Below are positions 61,308 to 64,000 of a DNA stretch of 64,000 bases, one piece after another (the stretch's first letter is position 1; the number at the start of each line of letters is the position of its first letter). The DNA is taken from assembly GCA_948896875.1 (NCBI GenBank), contig CAQUWW010000001.1, forward strand, positions 17,229 through 81,228. The letters run 5' to 3'. The translations under genes were made by a program, and so were the position numbers. The DNA is from an uncultured Acetatifactor sp. (lineage in GTDB: Bacteria > Bacillota > Clostridia > Lachnospirales > Lachnospiraceae). Below the pieces are notes generated by a model, which saw only the letters and a list, made by a program, of their open reading frames with translations, did no database searches and had not been told where the DNA came from.

Positions 61308-62573
61308 TTAAATATCCTTCGCCCGATACAGCAGCAGAACTTTTTTCACCACAGTCCGCTCACCCCTGCCGTTTCCCGGCGTCCATGTCAGGTCCGTTCT
61401 CCAGGGCACCGAGTAGGGGCCATCAGGATTTGCCTTTAATTGCTGGAAAATGGCTCTGCGTCCGGCGGCATTCTGAGCGGCGTTCGTGTCTCCGCTCTGT
61501 CTGCGCCAGCTTTCATAACCGTCCAGGTAGCTTTCCGCCATCTCGTCCCAGGAATGGAATTGCTGCTGGATGACCCTTCCGGCCCTGCTGAATTCCTGAT
61601 CCAGTTCGTTTCGGTCTATCATTTTCACCAGGTACATCATGCCCAGAAGCTGGGTGGCACGGCACAGATCCCAGCCTACATACATGGTATCCAGCCGTCC
61701 GGCATGCCGGTCGACCAGCTCATGGACTGTCTGTAGTCCATCCTGCCTGTTTCGGATATCCCATTGCTCTCCAAGGGCCACATTTCGGAAATTGGCCACT
61801 ACTTTTCGGGTTCCGTGCACCCCTGTGATCAAAGGCCAGCCCTCCAGCATGGCGAAGGAATGGGCCCAGATGGCGAAGGTGGAAGCACACCAGCATTCCA
61901 GATCGTTGCGGGGAAGGAGAGGATCTCTCCTCCAGAAAATGGCAGGCGCAAATCGCCAACGGCGCACACCAATCACACGGTAAAGCAGCACAAAGATCAC
62001 ATAAATCCATGCGGATGCCCAGCGGCCCAGCAGGCGGCCATAGTCTGATTCTCCCAGCACCGGGACATAATCCCCATACATGTCTATGTAGTGGTCCAGC
62101 TGTGTCATATTTTTTTCAAATATCATAACTTCATCCGGCGGTGTCCATTCCTTCCACACCCCTGCCGGCATGCGGTATTCTCCGGGCGTATCCGTCTCCT
62201 GGATTGCCTTTTTGTTGATATGGGCGATGACTTTCTCGCCGCTGGGCAGCTGAATGTAGTGGTAGATCTGGTCGCCGCTGCGGATGGTGTCATGGTTGAT
62301 CACCACACCCTTTACAATCAGGGTAAAGGTATCCAGCTTTTCCATATCGGCTATGGACTCTGCGATGGAAACTTCTGCCCCGGCTTCCGCTCCAGCGGCT
62401 CCTTCTTCCAGGGTAACGTCTTTCTGATAAATTTTGTAAAAAAGGGGTCCCAGAACGAACTCCACAAACAGGGTCAGCGCTATCAGGGCGGGAAGCCATA
62501 GAAGCATCTGATACATATTTGTGTTGAAGCCGTATATGTTTTTGTTTGAAATTTTATAGCGGGTGGCACTCAT
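61308..62573 (-). CDS. DUF1266 domain-containing membrane protein
   Basis: A 421-residue protein. One transmembrane helix lies near residues 20-45 (MYQMLLWLPALIALTLFVEFVLGPLFY) and a second near 190-205 (WIYVIFVLLYRVIGV). Between them is an extracytoplasmic part of about 140 residues. The C-terminal half is DUF1266-like: NDLECWCASTFAIW, YVGWDLCRATQLLGMMYLV and FHSWDEMAESYLDGYESWR. The function is unknown. The ATG follows TTAGGAGG at ideal spacing. It stands alone, convergent with the esterase gene. Confidence 0.78.
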   Translation of the reverse strand: MSATRYKISNKNIYGFNTNMYQMLLWLPALIALTLFVEFVLGPLFYKIYQKDVTLEEGAAGAEAGAEVSIAESIADMEKLDTFTLIVKGVVINHDTIRSGDQIYHYIQLPSGEKVIAHINKKAIQETDTPGEYRMPAGVWKEWTPPDEVMIFEKNMTQLDHYIDMYGDYVPVLGESDYGRLLGRWASAWIYVIFVLLYRVIGVRRWRFAPAIFWRRDPLLPRNDLECWCASTFAIWAHSFAMLEGWPLITGVHGTRKVVANFRNVALGEQWDIRNRQDGLQTVHELVDRHAGRLDTMYVGWDLCRATQLLGMMYLVKMIDRNELDQEFSRAGRVIQQQFHSWDEMAESYLDGYESWRRQSGDTNAAQNAAGRRAIFQQLKANPDGPYSVPWRTDLTWTPGNGRGERTVVKKVLLLYRAKDI

Positions 62574-62753
62574 GGGGAATTACCTCCTAAATCTAAATTC
62601 TATTGTAAATGTATGGGGCTGCTTTTTCAAGTGTAAAAACGGGAGAGATCCGGAGGAAATCATGAGGATAAGAGATATGTACGAATTGGCGATTGACTTT
62701 TTCAGGGCTTTCGTTTATCCTTTGGTTAAAGTTCTTGAAAGGAAGTGTTTTTT

Positions 62754-63317
62754 ATGCCAGCATTACAGCCTCAATCTCAGATTATTTCTCTGGAGCAGTA
62801 TGAAGCTCTTCCGGAAGATATCAGAGCAGAAGTATTTGAAGGACAGATTTATTATATGGCCAGCCCCTCACAGATCCATCAGTCGATACTTCTGGAACTG
62901 AGCACGCTGCTTAACTTCTATGTGAAAAGCCGGAAAGGAGATTGCAAAGTATTTCCTGCTCCATTCGATGTAAAACTTTCGGACAATCCCCTCACAATCG
63001 TACAGCCAGACATTATGATTGTGTGCGACAAAGACAAGCTGGACGAAAATCGCTGCAATGGCGCCCCAGACTTCATCATTGAGATTGTTTCTCCCGGCAA
63101 TCCGTCAGATGATTATATCCAAAAAGCATACTACTACAAAAATTATGGTGTTCGGGAATACTGGATTGTGGACCCGAAACGCCGGCTGGTAACGGTTAAC
63201 TATTTTGAAGGAGATTTACTGAACATTCAATATTCCTTTGAATCCACAATCAAGGTAAATATCTATGATGACCTATATATCAACTTTTTTGATATTGCTG
63301 GTTTACTGAATATTTAG
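62754..63317 (+). CDS. Uma2-family (DUF820) PD-(D/E)XK nuclease-like protein
   Basis: A 187-residue protein: ISLEQYEALPEDIRAEVFEGQIYYMASPSQIHQ, then the nuclease core TIVQPDIMIVCD and APDFIIEIVSPGNPSDDYIQKAYYYKNYGVREYWIVDP. The Asp and Glu of these strands form the PD-(D/E)XK site, with a Lys displaced to the following helix as usual in Uma2. Its biological role is unknown, though Uma2 genes are common in cyanobacteria and some Clostridia. The start at 62754 follows GAAAGGAAG; a GTG three codons earlier is less likely. Confidence 0.88.
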   Translation: MPALQPQSQIISLEQYEALPEDIRAEVFEGQIYYMASPSQIHQSILLELSTLLNFYVKSRKGDCKVFPAPFDVKLSDNPLTIVQPDIMIVCDKDKLDENRCNGAPDFIIEIVSPGNPSDDYIQKAYYYKNYGVREYWIVDPKRRLVTVNYFEGDLLNIQYSFESTIKVNIYDDLYINFFDIAGLLNI

Positions 63318-63330
63318 CTGTTGACATGAA

Positions 63331-63383
63331 AATCCCCCCTTAAATAGATTTTGGTTGTCTGCCTCGTCTATTCAAGGGGGATT
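63331..63383. terminator. Long G/C-block hairpin after the Uma2 gene
   Basis: AATCCCCCCTTAAATAG and CTATTCAAGGGGGATT pair with one bulge and one mismatch around a 20-base loop, followed by ATATTATT. It could terminate transcription from both sides, since the opposing ribbon-helix-helix gene ends at 63436. Confidence 0.65.
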
Positions 63384-63435
63384 ATATTATTCCGCATATA
63401 CCCTTTGTGGTGTCCGTAAGATATCCGGAGGTGTA

Positions 63436-63609
63436 TTAAATTTCGGATTGAAGAGGGCCGTGTTCTTTCTCATGGGCCATAATAGCCTGACGGATTAAAT
63501 ATAGAATCTCACCGTTGATAGAACGTCCTTCATAATCTGAAAGACTTTTTAATTTGGCATGTAAATCATTGTCTATACGTATTCCCAAATGCTTTTCTTT
63601 CTTTGTCAT
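63436..63609 (-). CDS. Arc/CopG-type ribbon-helix-helix DNA-binding protein
   Basis: A 57-residue protein: KEKHLGIRIDNDLHAKLKSLSDYEGRSINGEILYLIRQAIMAHE, the beta-strand and two-helix pattern of Arc-like repressors, including SINGEI before the second helix. The start at 63609 follows GAGAAGGG; an ATG at 63624 is less likely. No toxin gene is adjacent. It probably represses its own promoter in the palindrome-rich divergent gap upstream. Confidence 0.85.
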   Translation of the reverse strand: MTKKEKHLGIRIDNDLHAKLKSLSDYEGRSINGEILYLIRQAIMAHEKEHGPLQSEI

Positions 63610-63631
63610 AGAACCCTTCTCCATACTATAA

Positions 63632-63666
63632 GTACAAAATAAATTTATTTCGCATTTATTTTACGT
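63632..63666. promoter_or_regulatory. Palindromic AT-rich operator candidate upstream of the RHH gene
   Basis: AAATAAATTTATTT (63637-63650) is a perfect 14-base palindrome. Around it GTACAAAATAAA and TTTATTTTACGTAC form a wider imperfect inverted repeat. It starts 23 bases before the RHH start and lies in the divergent gap with the partial ORF. Confidence 0.5.
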
Positions 63667-63764
63667 ACATTTTGTGCTAGAATATGTGAAATGAACTTGT
63701 TTTAAGTACATATTATTTATGGAATAAAGGTTTATTATTCGAAAACAGACACCGGGAGAAAAAT

Positions 63765-64000
63765 ATGAGGATCGAAAGAAATTATTATACACTGGAACTG
63801 AAGTCAATAAAGGCACAAAGTAAAGAATGGGAACAGGAAGTAATGACATGGACAAAAGAAGAGAAACAGAAATATTTGGAAAGTGAGCAACATCAGCTGA
63901 AAAAAATATACGCACATATTGAAGAAGATAAGCGTCATATCATACGAGTTATGAATCAAGAGAAAATGAATATTTTTCAGAATATGGCAGAGAAGGCGAT
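63765..64000 (+). CDS. Partial ORF, charged coiled-coil-like protein
   Basis: An ATG preceded by CCGGGAG opens a frame that runs off the window, with about 78 residues visible. It is rich in Lys, Glu and Gln (KSIKAQSKEWEQEVMTWTKE, EKQKYLESEQHQLKKIYAHI), consistent with a long amphipathic helix or coiled coil. I do not recognise a family. It is divergent from the RHH gene. Confidence 0.5.
   Translation, partial: MRIERNYYTLELKSIKAQSKEWEQEVMTWTKEEKQKYLESEQHQLKKIYAHIEEDKRHIIRVMNQEKMNIFQNMAEKA

Noticed and set aside
63331..63383. Terminal inverted repeat of an insertion sequence
   Set aside because: Only one hairpin is present, no transposase gene is nearby, and it lies between convergent genes where a terminator is expected.

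Overview
The window reads as a chromosomal segment of a gut-type Firmicute, most likely Lachnospiraceae (Clostridia). The basis is strong AGGAGG ribosome binding sites, moderate GC, a LolD/FtsX exporter next to a two-component system, two AAA-ATPase_like/PD-(D/E)XK proteins, an ECF sigma/DUF4179 pair, corrinoid methyltransferase genes and many glycan-use genes. I saw no rRNA, tRNA, CRISPR array, phage module or intact insertion sequence.

Layout. 1-4262: the 3' end of an FMN-dependent alpha-hydroxyacid oxidase gene, then a large endonuclease Q-like/UvrD helicase fusion. 4422-8515: an AAA/PD-(D/E)XK protein and an orphan propeller-solute-binding lipoprotein. 8616-9082: a broken GNAT gene. 9355-14503: response regulator, histidine kinase, ABC ATPase and FtsX permease, a self-sensing export or resistance module. 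14527-20718 (minus strand): a corrinoid methyl-transfer cluster with a RACo/RamA-type activator, a DUF2284 Fe-S protein, two UroD-fold methyltransferases, and an AraC regulator fused in frame to the corrinoid protein. 20868-22456: ECF sigma factor and its membrane partner. 22642-24219: the second AAA/PD-(D/E)XK protein.

24308-57197 is a large glycan-use region. It holds a polysaccharide deacetylase, a Dpp/Opp-type ABC importer (binding protein, two permeases, two ATPases) interleaved with a GH106-like enzyme, two tandem GHL6-type enzymes, a GH42 beta-galactosidase, a DUF5060/DUF4038-like hydrolase, a GH78 alpha-L-rhamnosidase, a GPH-type sugar symporter and a beta-propeller protein. Interspersed enzymes (2-hydroxyacid dehydrogenase, two isomerase/epimerase TIM barrels, tartronate-semialdehyde reductase, glycerate kinase) could feed C3 acids into glycolysis at 2-phosphoglycerate. 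A FadR-type GntR regulator is encoded inside the region. Palindromic TGTATACA sites, the classical core of a GntR operator, lie upstream of the binding-protein and permease genes, so local control is plausible. The enzyme set suggests a rhamnose-containing plant glycan such as rhamnogalacturonan; this is inference. A HicAB toxin-antitoxin pair and an Fpg/Nei glycosylase without zinc-finger cysteines sit within the region.

57338-64000: a TetR/MFS efflux pair with three palindromic operators, a second TetR gene, a 44-residue membrane protein in an operon with a membrane-anchored esterase, a DUF1266 membrane protein, a Uma2-family nuclease, a ribbon-helix-helix protein and a partial charged ORF at the edge.

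The most unusual signals are: (i) a 5' leader element present twice (about 6099-6218 and 17918-18031) with covarying stems and conserved loops; (ii) the AraC-corrinoid fusion with a preserved internal ribosome binding site and an A6 run that could separate the two genes by one base; (iii) the TGTATACA operator set; (iv) the EndoQ-helicase fusion with two in-frame tandem-repeat insertions and a C-terminal clamp-binding-like motif.
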